The notes below the pieces were generated by a model. That model saw only the letters and a program-made list of their open reading frames with translations. It was not told the DNA's origin and ran no database searches. From VMFP01 sp964630025 (GTDB lineage: Bacteria; Patescibacteriota; Andersenbacteria; UBA10190; CAIZMI01): a DNA stretch of 55,361 nucleotides. Positions 34,975-43,585 of the stretch are shown here, in pieces (positions within the stretch are counted from its first letter, which is position 1; each line of letters begins with the position of its first letter). Both the position numbers and the translations under genes were made by a program. The DNA is taken from assembly GCA_964630025.1 (NCBI GenBank), contig CAZVRG010000001.1, positions 1 through 55,361 of the forward strand. The letters run 5' to 3'.

Positions 34975-35044
34975 CTGCATCGTTCGGACGTTGTCTTGGG
35001 GCACCGTACCAAGACCTCGCCGCGCGGAACCCCAATCGCACTTG

Positions 35045-35053
35045 TGCTAGCGT
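35045..35053 (+). promoter_or_regulatory. extended -10 of the GT-C gene at 35060
   Basis: TGC followed by TAGCGT, ending 6 nt before the ATG. No clear -35. Confidence 0.45.
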
Positions 35054-35059
35054 AGGGAT

Positions 35060-37348
35060 ATGGAGAAGAACATGCGCATTCGGTTCTCCATCGCCGTTGG
35101 CGTCGCATGTCTTGGCGTGCTGTTCATTCCCACCGACGCCGTTCGCGAGTCCAACGGACCAAAAGAGGAAGCGCAGTATATCCGCCGTCTGTACGAGGAT
35201 CATACAGTCGGACAAACGCTCGACAGCATGCATCCCGTGCATGCCATGCACATTCTCGTTCGCAGCGAGCAACCACAGGAGTCAACAATCATCGCCACAG
35301 ACGAAACGGAACGCGAGCGGGGACGCGTAACGACGCCCGTGACTCCGCAGGACACGTGGATCCGCTTCGATTTTTCTCCACCCCTGTCGCCGGGGAAACA
35401 GGCAATCACATTTCGCACGCTTCCGGACGTTCCGAAGGAACGTTCAGTCCTCCTGCGGTACCAGAGTGATTCCCGATTTTATGCACACGGATACATGATC
35501 GTTGATGGAGAGCCCTCCTACGGCGATCTTGCGTTTCGCGCGATTGAGCGCCTCCCGTTCTGGCGGAATGTGCTCCTGTGGGGGAACATCACGCCGGACA
35601 GCGCCATACGCGGGGGAAAGCGTATCAGCGCCGGTCTTGTCGTCGGCGGCGTACTGATGATCGCCGCGCGGACGATACGGACGACGCGGAGACCCCGGCT
35701 CGCGATCACACTCTTTCTTCTCCTGATCGCGGCTGCTGCGATCATCATCCGTCTTCCCGTTGCGTGGACGATTGAAGGCGTCTACGGGGGAGATGCCTTC
35801 AATTACCTTTCCAAGACGAATGCGCTTCTGCAGGGAGAGGATTTCTTCGCCGCCGACCCGCGAAAAGGGCCGCTCTACTCCCTCTTGCTGATCCTTGGGA
35901 TGTTCACCAGCGATCCGCTTGCCTGGTCGCGGCTTGTCGGCATTGGAGCGGCGGCCGGCGCCATTGCCCTTCTGCCATTGGTTGCGCGTCGCTTCTCACT
36001 CTCCTGGGAGATGGCGCTCGGTGCCGCCGGCCTCTTGGCAGTGAACCAGGACTTCATCTGGGAATCACCCAACGGCCTCGCCAATACGCTTTTTGCCGTC
36101 CTTATTGTGGCCGCAACCCTCGCGTATCTGAACGCCAACGACCGACGCTGGCAGTGGGCGCTCGCCGTGCTGCTTGGCATGACCTTTCTCACGCGGTATG
36201 AGGGGGGATTGCTGTCGGCGGTGTATCTGCCGGCATTGTGGATCCGCGAGCGGCTATCCTGGAAACGGGCGATACTGCTCGGCGCGACCACGGTCGCCAT
36301 CATGGCAATTCCGCAGCTCTCACTCCTTTGGTCGGGAACTCCGGGCATCCGCACGGCTACCGACGTACTCAACGACGGGGGATTATCTCTCGCCCACTCC
36401 GTTCGGGACTACCAAAATAATGCGAACCGTTTCCGTGAGTTTTCCGCGGCGGTATGGATATTCCCAGGAGAGAAGAGTCTCGTTGTACCCGTCATCGTGG
36501 GTGGTCTTCTGATTGGCGGCGTCCTGACGGGAATGCGGCGGCGTCTGATGGACGCACATGTGCTCCTCGGGCCGGCGCTCGCGGTGCTCTCGCTTGTCGT
36601 GTTGTGCATCCTCGTTCTTGGGAAATCTTCACGTCTGCGTGAGTATCTTTCGGCAGTGCCGTGGCTGCTGATTGGCATTGGCATCACTCCCTGGGTCGCC
36701 ACCAGAGTTATCGATGCGCTTGCTGTCTGGGGAGTAGTCGTGAGTCAGATCGCGATCGTCACGCTCATCCTGCCAAAACCCCGCTATTACCTTCACCTCA
36801 TTCCACTCCTTGCGCTCGGCATGGCGTTCGGGGTTCAGCACCTTGCGCAATGGAGAAACAGCTGGTATCCCCGTGCCGTTGCCGCACTGACGATCGGGAT
36901 ACTGACCAGTGTCTTCTACGTGGACGGACAGAAGACACTTGAAGGGCGCATCGAGAAGTACAACAAGCAGGCCCAGCATGTGTATGTCATGATGCAGGCG
37001 GTCAAAGATCTTCGCCGCCAGTCTCAACCCGCAGGATTCCGCACACCAGACGAACCGCCTATTGTCGTGTACCTCCCCACGGGACGTCGTTTCTTCTTCA
37101 CGGATACGGAGGAGAGTGGCGTTGGCGAACGCGAACTGCAATGGATACAAGAGAACAACGTGTGGTATGTCGTGGAGCGCAACGAAGGAAACGTCTGGCA
37201 GAGTGTTCGGGAGCACCCGGATCTCTTTGAGCACCCGCGCATCTTCGTGAGTACGTTTGGGAACGCGCGCGTTTCTGTCTACGGCGTTCATCGCGATCGC
37301 GTGCAGGCATTTTTCACCGCACGAGAAGAGCCGTCCGGGGCATTGTAG
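35060..37348 (+). CDS. GT-C glycosyltransferase with N-terminal beta-sandwich-like module
   Basis: 762 residues. Helix at 8-24; shared module from VGQTL at 50-54 through YAHGYM at 141-146 to GDLAFR at 155-160. The PMT/ArnT-like core has GGDAFNYLSKTNAL (acidic first loop), then DPRKGPLYSLLL and LTRYEGG. About eleven helices, then a soluble C-terminal domain of about 120 residues. An internal ATG at 35072 is also possible. It has its own promoter. Expected to transfer a lipid-linked sugar at the outer face of the membrane. Confidence 0.83.
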   Translation: MEKNMRIRFSIAVGVACLGVLFIPTDAVRESNGPKEEAQYIRRLYEDHTVGQTLDSMHPVHAMHILVRSEQPQESTIIATDETERERGRVTTPVTPQDTWIRFDFSPPLSPGKQAITFRTLPDVPKERSVLLRYQSDSRFYAHGYMIVDGEPSYGDLAFRAIERLPFWRNVLLWGNITPDSAIRGGKRISAGLVVGGVLMIAARTIRTTRRPRLAITLFLLLIAAAAIIIRLPVAWTIEGVYGGDAFNYLSKTNALLQGEDFFAADPRKGPLYSLLLILGMFTSDPLAWSRLVGIGAAAGAIALLPLVARRFSLSWEMALGAAGLLAVNQDFIWESPNGLANTLFAVLIVAATLAYLNANDRRWQWALAVLLGMTFLTRYEGGLLSAVYLPALWIRERLSWKRAILLGATTVAIMAIPQLSLLWSGTPGIRTATDVLNDGGLSLAHSVRDYQNNANRFREFSAAVWIFPGEKSLVVPVIVGGLLIGGVLTGMRRRLMDAHVLLGPALAVLSLVVLCILVLGKSSRLREYLSAVPWLLIGIGITPWVATRVIDALAVWGVVVSQIAIVTLILPKPRYYLHLIPLLALGMAFGVQHLAQWRNSWYPRAVAALTIGILTSVFYVDGQKTLEGRIEKYNKQAQHVYVMMQAVKDLRRQSQPAGFRTPDEPPIVVYLPTGRRFFFTDTEESGVGERELQWIQENNVWYVVERNEGNVWQSVREHPDLFEHPRIFVSTFGNARVSVYGVHRDRVQAFFTAREEPSGAL

Positions 37349-37376
37349 ATTCCCGTTGTCGGTGTACCCTTTCCCC

Positions 37377-37405
37377 TTGCGGATAATGGGAATTCTCCGT
37401 ATGAT
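37377..37405 (+). promoter_or_regulatory. promoter of the 37498-47863 operon
   Basis: TTGCGG, 17 nt, TATGAT. The transcript would start near 37412, on or just before the GTG of a 26-residue leader ORF and about 85 nt before the first structural gene. Confidence 0.55.
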
Positions 37406-37412
37406 TCTGCGC

Positions 37413-37493
37413 GTGTCCGAGCGCACTGTCCGGCAACAGACTTTCGTTCCGCAACGAGTGGACGTCTGCGAGCGCTGCGTATTCGCGCACTGA
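37413..37493 (+). CDS. 26-residue leader ORF
   Basis: GTG begins 7 nt after the TATGAT box, the same spacing as leaderless starts elsewhere here. It encodes 26 residues with CERC near the end and stops 4 nt before the ATG of the gene at 37498. No family is recognisable. The arrangement resembles the rmlB leader ORF, which also has a C-x2-C near its end. It could be a coupled leader peptide or chance. Confidence 0.35.
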   Translation: MSERTVRQQTFVPQRVDVCERCVFAH

Positions 37494-37497
37494 TTTC

Positions 37498-40074
37498 ATG
37501 ACTCCGGTGCGTTGGTTCGCAGGGGGCATCGCGCTGCTTCTTGGCGGTGTGATTCTTCACACGGTGATTGTTGTGGATGATATTCCTGATATCACGCACG
37601 AGGTTGCAACGTACGTCACAGAAAATTCTATCGCGCTCTGGGGACCCCACACCGTCGGGCAGACAATTCTCCCACCATCACCGAATATCAGCGGCATTTC
37701 GCTTTCTCTTCGCCGTTTGCCTGGAACGCGGCTCTCCGGGCAGATCACTCTCCATCTGCGCGAATCGGCGGATGCAGCGGAGGACCTGCGTACCGTCCGA
37801 CTCCCGGCAACATTTGTTCAGGGAGACCCATTTACTGACTTTCTGTTCCCGCCGCTCCCCACGCAAAACCGCGAACAGTTGTATTTCTTTGTTGAATATG
37901 CGCAGGGCACAGAAGAAGCACCGCTCGCGCTCCGCGCCGAACAGCGATATGGGACCCCACAGGAAGCAAGCATTGTTGATTACCAAAGAGGAACGCTCAC
38001 ACGTGACCATCAGGCAGTGCCCGGCGATCTCGCGTTCCGACTGCTCAAACGCGCACGCCGCCCCCTCGGACTTCAAGGAGTGGCGGCCGCCATACTTGGC
38101 GGTGCTGCATTGATGACTGGTGGCATCGCGTCATTCGCCGTGCGGCGTGGACGGATGCGCGCGTCGTTGGTACTTCCTATGACCTTCGGTATCATCGGCG
38201 CCGGACTTCCGCTGGTGTTCACCCTTCCATTCTTCATCCATCCCTCGTTCCTCGGTATCGGGGATTGGGACATGAACACGACGCTGCATGCGGCAGCAGA
38301 ACGCGCAATCATTCGCGAGCAATCATTTCCGTCGTGGAACCCGTATCTCTGCGGCGGCACGCCGCTTGCTGCATTCCCGGAAGCCCCTGTCTTCTCACCG
38401 TTTTTCTCTACCGTGCTTCTGGGCGGCGCGGTGCAAGGATTTAAAGTGAACATTCTTTTACACGGCAGTGTGGCGTTTCTTGGCATGCTGGTGTGGCTGC
38501 GAAAAGGATGGAAGGTCTCATGGCCTGCCGCGTTCCTCGGTGCTGCCGTCTTTGCTTTTTCTCCGTACATCGGGTTGCATCTTGCTGCCGGTCATTCACG
38601 TAAGGTTGCCGCAGCGTGGATTCCATGGATCTTGTTTTTCTTCCAGCGCGCAATGGAGGAAAAAATTTCTAAGTACCAAGCTCCAAGTACCAAACAATTT
38701 CCAAAGTCCAAATCCCCAATGCGAACGTTTGGAGCTTGGATTCTGGAGCTTGGAGCTTCGCGAGGGCTGCGCTGGACTGCCCCTGCAGGCGCTTTCTTGT
38801 CATTGATGTTTCTCGATGGCAGTGTGTACCTGTCGGTTTACACTGCAACATTCGTCGCACTCGTCGGCGCGTTCGCCAGCGTGCTCGAGCGACGCTGGCG
38901 CCCTATCGTTGCGGGGATTCTTGTTCTTCTTTTGGGCGGTACTCTTGCCGGCGTGCACCTTGTTCCCGCTGTCCTTTCACAAACAACATTAAAAACGGAG
39001 TTGAGAAACGAAACATCGCCGTTGCCGGTCAGCGCGCTGTGGTCCGTCTTTCTTGATCCCGATCAGCGCGATGATGCGCAGAAATTCGACGCGCAAACAC
39101 AGCCATGGTTTGAGTATGGAGCGTATGTCGGTATCGGACCGTTGCTTCTGGCATTCGTCGGGCTTCTGGTGAAAAGAAAAACAGTGGTTCCATGGGTTGG
39201 TGCTGGTCTTTTTTTCTTACTCGTCCCACTTTCAGGATACCTGCAACGATGGAGTGAACTGATTCCTCTGTTTGGCGATTTGCGAAACCCACAGCGCATG
39301 CTGGGCATGATGACCATTGTCATCGGCATTCTTGCCGCAATTGGATTTGAGCGATTGACACAGTGGCTCCAGGGATCTTCGCAAACTGTGCCCCCGGAGC
39401 ACACGGCGTCGTATCGCGCTATTCGTGCCTCTCTTGGCGTGCTCGCCGCGATCCTGATCGGCCACATGATATTCATGAATACCGATACGCTTGCCAATAC
39501 ATTCATTGTTCCGCCGCCACCGGCACGGGAAGCGCCGTTCCAGCAGGGATGGGCACGGAGTCGTCACATCGGAGAGAAAGACTCGTTCGCGTTCACCATG
39601 GAAAACACGGTGCAGAACCGAGGCTCCATGAACCGGTGCTCGGTGGCCAGTGTGCGCACCACGGAGGCGTTGCGCATCCCCCTCTCGAAACCGGGAGAAG
39701 AAGTTGCGGCAAACTTTCAGGATGCCGCGTACCTCGGCGAGGCATTTTTCCTCGAGGGCGAGGGATCCGCAACGGTTGACGTACACACAACAAACCGTGT
39801 TCGGGTCCGATATGAAACACGCACCCCGGCAATACTTGCCATTAATGAGAACATGCATCACGGGTGGAGTGTGGTTCATGACGCCGACGGCGCGTCTTCT
39901 TCGCGCCCCGCGGACGGAACGAGCGGCCTCGTGACAACATCTCTCTCGCCCGGCTCCGGCGTAGTGACCTTTTCGTACGCAACGCCGGGACTTGGTGCGG
40001 GCATCCTGGTCACAACGCTGGGGATCATTGCATCGCTATCCCTGTGGTACCTGGCGGCACGGAAATCACCATGA
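37498..40074 (+). CDS. large GT-C/YfhO-like membrane protein with N-terminal module and in-frame repeat
   Basis: 858 residues. Helix 7-26; shared module from VGQTI at 53-57 to GDLAFR at 176-181; core with GIGDWDMNTTLHA and WNPYLCGGTPLAAFPEA, the PTPS_related/YfhO-like signature. Residues about 389-419 (KISKYQAPSTKQF...) are encoded by a palindromic repeat at 38662-38757 inserted in frame in a loop between helices. The C-terminal beta domain (MHHGWSVVHDADG...) and last helix are as in the paralogues. Its stop overlaps the MurJ-like start (ATGA). Probable sugar transferase of this operon. Confidence 0.8.
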   Translation: MTPVRWFAGGIALLLGGVILHTVIVVDDIPDITHEVATYVTENSIALWGPHTVGQTILPPSPNISGISLSLRRLPGTRLSGQITLHLRESADAAEDLRTVRLPATFVQGDPFTDFLFPPLPTQNREQLYFFVEYAQGTEEAPLALRAEQRYGTPQEASIVDYQRGTLTRDHQAVPGDLAFRLLKRARRPLGLQGVAAAILGGAALMTGGIASFAVRRGRMRASLVLPMTFGIIGAGLPLVFTLPFFIHPSFLGIGDWDMNTTLHAAAERAIIREQSFPSWNPYLCGGTPLAAFPEAPVFSPFFSTVLLGGAVQGFKVNILLHGSVAFLGMLVWLRKGWKVSWPAAFLGAAVFAFSPYIGLHLAAGHSRKVAAAWIPWILFFFQRAMEEKISKYQAPSTKQFPKSKSPMRTFGAWILELGASRGLRWTAPAGAFLSLMFLDGSVYLSVYTATFVALVGAFASVLERRWRPIVAGILVLLLGGTLAGVHLVPAVLSQTTLKTELRNETSPLPVSALWSVFLDPDQRDDAQKFDAQTQPWFEYGAYVGIGPLLLAFVGLLVKRKTVVPWVGAGLFFLLVPLSGYLQRWSELIPLFGDLRNPQRMLGMMTIVIGILAAIGFERLTQWLQGSSQTVPPEHTASYRAIRASLGVLAAILIGHMIFMNTDTLANTFIVPPPPAREAPFQQGWARSRHIGEKDSFAFTMENTVQNRGSMNRCSVASVRTTEALRIPLSKPGEEVAANFQDAAYLGEAFFLEGEGSATVDVHTTNRVRVRYETRTPAILAINENMHHGWSVVHDADGASSSRPADGTSGLVTTSLSPGSGVVTFSYATPGLGAGILVTTLGIIASLSLWYLAARKSP
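38662..38757. repeat. palindromic repeat, copy 1, inside a gene
   Basis: CCAAGCTCC (38676-38684) is repeated inverted as GGAGCTTGG at 38731-38739 and 38745-38753, and CCAAAC (38690-38695) pairs with GTTTGG (38727-38732). The strand-biased wording (CCAA/TTGG every few bases) contrasts sharply with the surrounding coding sequence. It shares CCAAACAA-n-TTCCAAAG-n-CCAA with the copy at 46327. The length keeps the host frame open. Confidence 0.75.
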
Positions 40075-41690
40075 CCGACCAGCAACCAACACTCGCGCAC
40101 GCAGCGCGATCAGGAACGGCTATTGGCATCGCCCAGGTGTTCAGCTATGCGGCAAGTTTTGCACTGAGCCTTGCGATCGCCGCGACATTCGGCGCGGGAC
40201 GAACAACCGACGCGTACTTTATGGCAACATCTACCGCTGAGCTCCTTGCGAAAATCCTTCTTGGCGGCGCAGTGACCTCTGTTCTGCTTCCGTACTTCGT
40301 TGCATATCTTGCGAAGGGAAACCCCGCGCGCGCATGGGCGCTGTTTTCTTCCCTCTTCTCGCTTGCCGTTGTGGCGTTTCTTGTCTTCGGCACCACGCTG
40401 CAAGTATTTGCGAACGGGCTCGTCGCCTTCATCGCCCCGGGGTTTTCAGAGGAAACGCGTCTTCTGACCATTGTCCTGCTGCGTCTGGTCTTTCCGGCAT
40501 ACCTGTTGTCGTTCTTGGCGGATCTCGCCATGGTGCCTCTGCACGCGCAGGGACGCTTCGGCCTGCCGGCACTGTCGCGACTCGTTGTCCCCGTCATAAC
40601 GCTTCTTGCGTTTCTCGCCTTCGCGGGACGCATCGGCATCAGCGTTCTCGCAATCGGCACACTCATCGGCACCGCTGTGCAGTTGGTTCTTCTGCTCTTG
40701 GCGCTCTCGCGCGTCGGATACACTCCCACCACCCGTCTGTGGAATCCCGACCTGAAGCGCATTCTTTTTCTGACGCTTCCGTTCATTCTCTCCATTCTCG
40801 CTGCGCAGGGAGCGGGCATTGTGTATCGCATCTTTGTCTCCATGGAGCCGGAAGGATCATTGGCGAGTTTGAAATTCAGCGAGCGGATTTTTTTCATCGC
40901 CAATACCCTGTTCCTGGGGACCATTGTGCAGGTTTCCTTTCCTGCCTTTGCCCGCGCTGCTTCCACGTCGCTCGCGGAGGCGCAGGAACGATTGCGCACG
41001 GCATTTCGTCTCGTGACCCTCGCCGGTATTCCTCTGACCGTCGGTTTGATCCTTCTCCGCACCCCGCTCATTCGCGTGCTCTATGAGCGCGGCGCCTTTA
41101 CCCCCGAAGATACGGCCGCAACCGCCCTACTCGTCCCGTTCTTTGTTCTCGGACTGCTCGGGAACGGGTGGAGTTCTCTCCTCGGCCACTTTGTGCTTGC
41201 ATTTCAGGAAACACGAACGGCCGTCGGAGTGTCGGTTGCCCTCCAAGCAATTGCGGCGGGATTATTCGCCCTGCTCGTCCCATCACTGGGGATCGTCGGC
41301 CTTGCCCTGGTCTCCGGCGTAGGACCGCTGGTGTTGACGACACTGTATCTGTGGGCGTTTCGCGCGCGCATGCCGTCACTGCGCGTTCTCTTTTTCAATG
41401 CGTATACGGGTCGTCTGGCACTTGCAGGCGGCATATGCGCGCTGTTGGTCACCGGTGTTCTCTGGTTCGCGCGGACGGTTCCACCAAGTACGAGCACAGA
41501 TCTCGGTACGTTGCTGATTGCGGGCATCGGCGGCGGGGGCGCGTATCTCCTGACGGCATGGTTGCTTGGCGTTCCCGAAACAGGTATGGTACTTCGTCTT
41601 CTCCGACAGGAATGCACCCGCATGACCAACACTGTTCGCACCAATCTTTCTCTGCTGGGAAACGGTATGATGCGAAGACGCCTCCCATGA
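40071..41690 (+). CDS. MurJ/MviN-family lipid-linked oligosaccharide flippase
   Basis: 539 residues with about 14 helices. The N-terminal AATFGAGRTTDAYFMA, LLAKILLGGAVTSVLLPYF and a second half with LYERGAFTPEDT are the MurJ/MviN signatures (MATE/MOP superfamily). MurJ flips lipid II; a copy inside a glycan operon between two glycosyltransferases may serve as its Wzx-like flippase instead. It may equally be the cell's only MurJ, which the window cannot settle. Coupled to both neighbours by ATGA overlaps. Confidence 0.9.
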   Translation: MTDQQPTLAHAARSGTAIGIAQVFSYAASFALSLAIAATFGAGRTTDAYFMATSTAELLAKILLGGAVTSVLLPYFVAYLAKGNPARAWALFSSLFSLAVVAFLVFGTTLQVFANGLVAFIAPGFSEETRLLTIVLLRLVFPAYLLSFLADLAMVPLHAQGRFGLPALSRLVVPVITLLAFLAFAGRIGISVLAIGTLIGTAVQLVLLLLALSRVGYTPTTRLWNPDLKRILFLTLPFILSILAAQGAGIVYRIFVSMEPEGSLASLKFSERIFFIANTLFLGTIVQVSFPAFARAASTSLAEAQERLRTAFRLVTLAGIPLTVGLILLRTPLIRVLYERGAFTPEDTAATALLVPFFVLGLLGNGWSSLLGHFVLAFQETRTAVGVSVALQAIAAGLFALLVPSLGIVGLALVSGVGPLVLTTLYLWAFRARMPSLRVLFFNAYTGRLALAGGICALLVTGVLWFARTVPPSTSTDLGTLLIAGIGGGGAYLLTAWLLGVPETGMVLRLLRQECTRMTNTVRTNLSLLGNGMMRRRLP

Positions 41691-43000
41691 GATTTGCGTG
41701 TGTCGAATATACGACAAAGACCGGGGCGATGTGGCGTCATACGCCCGAGCGGCCAAATTATCTTGCGGATCCGGAAAAAGAAATCGATCCGACAAGCTTT
41801 GGCTGCTACACCTCGGCGTTCGAAGGGGTGCATGTGCCGCTCTCCGGATTGATTTACGAATCGTTGACGAAACCGCCGTCAGCATTTCGGCGATTGCGCC
41901 AAGACCTGACGCGCACGCGCACCGGTGCGTTCGCGTCATACGATCTGTCGCTCCTCGCATCGCTGGATGTTCTCCTGGTTATTTACCAGATGAGTAACGA
42001 CGACGAGTTGGTCAGATTTGTGCAGCGCGTCCGCAAGGAATTTCCGGATCTCATTCTTGTGAGTTCGTCTTCGCCTCCCTTCGGTCGCTTGCGAGAGCAT
42101 TGGAAAGATCATCCGGATGCCATTACTCGATACCAAGCATTCATCAACGCAACGCACATGAACATGAATGTCTGTCGGGCGACTGTCCCGTATTACACAC
42201 ACCTCGTAGAGACGCCGTCTCTCTACCTTCCGCAACCGTATCCGGTGGAGTATGCAATATCTCGGGTGGGAACCGCTTCGGAGCTGGCACCCCCAACGCT
42301 CCTTCGGATGTCGCGTTGGGGCCCCCGCCGCTCTCCTCCGATGCTCCCCCCTCCCGCTAGAGGTGTCGCTCGGCCCGGGCCCGATTACCCGCGGCCTCGC
42401 GACCGTGAAACGATTTCATCATCTCGACCAATAATCTACGTTTCGGGCGATACCGTCCGACCGGATATTCTCGCCGGACATCTTGTCGCGCGAGAATTGC
42501 AGAAACGACATCCGGACATGCTCATTCGCATCACAAAAACACCAGAGTTCTCTCTCAACACCGCACTCTTGGAGGGTGCCGGGTATGAGGTCGTGCCCTT
42601 CCGACCGTGGGCAGAGCAGCTTGTTGAACTTGCGACTGTTCGTCTTGTACTCAACACCGATATGTGGTGGACACGCGGTCGCGTGCAGGTGGATTGTGCC
42701 GCCGCCGGCGTTCCGTGCGTTGGCACAACCAGTGATGGGCAAACAGAGCTCTGGCCGGAACTCACCGCACCACACAGCACGGACATTGCCGCCCTGCTCG
42801 CTCTTTCAGAACGCGCATTGACCGATGAGGCATTTCGCGCGTCCGCCATCCGCACAGCGCAACGACGCCTCGCCCACTATGCCTACGAGCCAACCGTGGA
42901 GCGCTTCACGCGTGCCGTGGACTCTGTCCGCACTGGACAACGCGCCGATTGGCACGACCCTATCTGGGAGCACGATGCTCTCACACTCCCAACACCATGA
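41687..43000 (+). CDS. GT-B glycosyltransferase with a low-complexity insert
   Basis: 437 residues from ATG 41687, overlapping the flippase stop as ATGA; a longer open frame upstream lies wholly inside the flippase gene. The C-terminal Rossmann half begins PIIYVSGDTVRPDILAGHLV and contains VDCAAAGVPCVGTTSDGQTELWPE, the acceptor/donor loop style of GT4-like enzymes. The N-terminal half is unusual. Residues about 205-245 (ELAPPTLLRMSRWGPRRSPP...) are Pro/Arg-rich and encoded by a palindromic stretch at 42286-42385, probably a repeat-derived insert. Cytoplasmic; substrate unknown. Confidence 0.7.
   Translation: MRFACVEYTTKTGAMWRHTPERPNYLADPEKEIDPTSFGCYTSAFEGVHVPLSGLIYESLTKPPSAFRRLRQDLTRTRTGAFASYDLSLLASLDVLLVIYQMSNDDELVRFVQRVRKEFPDLILVSSSSPPFGRLREHWKDHPDAITRYQAFINATHMNMNVCRATVPYYTHLVETPSLYLPQPYPVEYAISRVGTASELAPPTLLRMSRWGPRRSPPMLPPPARGVARPGPDYPRPRDRETISSSRPIIYVSGDTVRPDILAGHLVARELQKRHPDMLIRITKTPEFSLNTALLEGAGYEVVPFRPWAEQLVELATVRLVLNTDMWWTRGRVQVDCAAAGVPCVGTTSDGQTELWPELTAPHSTDIAALLALSERALTDEAFRASAIRTAQRRLAHYAYEPTVERFTRAVDSVRTGQRADWHDPIWEHDALTLPTP
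42286..42385. repeat. probable repeat-derived palindromic insert inside a gene
   Basis: CCCCAACGC (42291-42299) and GCGTTGGGG (42313-42321) form a perfect 9-bp stem, followed by C/G-rich runs and the 10-bp palindrome GGCCCGGGCC (42372-42381). It codes for Pro/Arg-rich residues with no place in a GT-B fold. It differs from the other two repeat types here. Confidence 0.45.
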
Positions 43001-43569
43001 GCGTGAAGAATGTCCGCATCTGGATACTGCGCCGTCTGCGAACCGCCGAGACACGTTCCGAGGCAGCTGCATTCGTCATTCTTGGAATGACGTGTATCGC
43101 GTTGTTTGCGTACGCCGCAGGCTACGCGAGACGGGAGTACCGAGATGGCCTGCGACGACAGTACGTGCGCGAAATGAAATCCGAGCTCGAGCGTTCATTC
43201 AACACGGTAAACGGCTTCCCCCTTCATCCGTCGGGAGATCTTGGGTGGTGCGGATCAACAGAGGACCCGGAGGACTGGTTTTTCACTGCCTTCCTGAAAC
43301 GCGAGCGGCGCTGGAGCAGTGCTCTGTACACGCCGGCGCAACAAAACGGAATTTTTCGGTATTGCCCAACTGCGGTCGGAGGAAAAACAACAACGGGCAG
43401 ACCGCTCGCCGCGGGGTTTTTTCTGGAGGCCGCGCTGGAAAATCGTGATCCGGACACGGGCGGATTCAACACGGAGTACAACATGTTTGAACGCACGCTA
43501 ACGGAAAGCGGACACACCGTCTTCCGCGTTTGCGGGGGAACAGAAGCGCAGTGCGGAACAGAGCGATAG
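42997..43569 (+). CDS. single-helix protein with pseudopilin-like extracytoplasmic domain
   Basis: 190 residues. Helix at about 23-42 after a basic N-terminus, then REYRDGLRRQYVREMKSELERSF, the long amphipathic helix of pilins, then NGFPLHPSG..., YCPTAVG, FFLEAALENRDPDTGG and VFRVCGG. This 'FP...C...LEAALEN...' order resembles type IV pilin-like proteins of candidate phyla, but no type III signal site (G-F-T-L-x-E) is visible. Start overlaps the upstream stop (ATGA). A role in the glycan operon is unclear: perhaps a glycosylated surface protein. Confidence 0.5.
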   Translation: MSVKNVRIWILRRLRTAETRSEAAAFVILGMTCIALFAYAAGYARREYRDGLRRQYVREMKSELERSFNTVNGFPLHPSGDLGWCGSTEDPEDWFFTAFLKRERRWSSALYTPAQQNGIFRYCPTAVGGKTTTGRPLAAGFFLEAALENRDPDTGGFNTEYNMFERTLTESGHTVFRVCGGTEAQCGTER

Positions 43570-43585
43570 AGCGCGATACTCCTCT

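Noticed and set aside
41168..41686. N-terminal extension of the GT-B gene
   Set aside because: It lies entirely inside the MurJ-like gene in another frame; ATG 41687 overlaps that gene's stop as ATGA, the usual coupling here.
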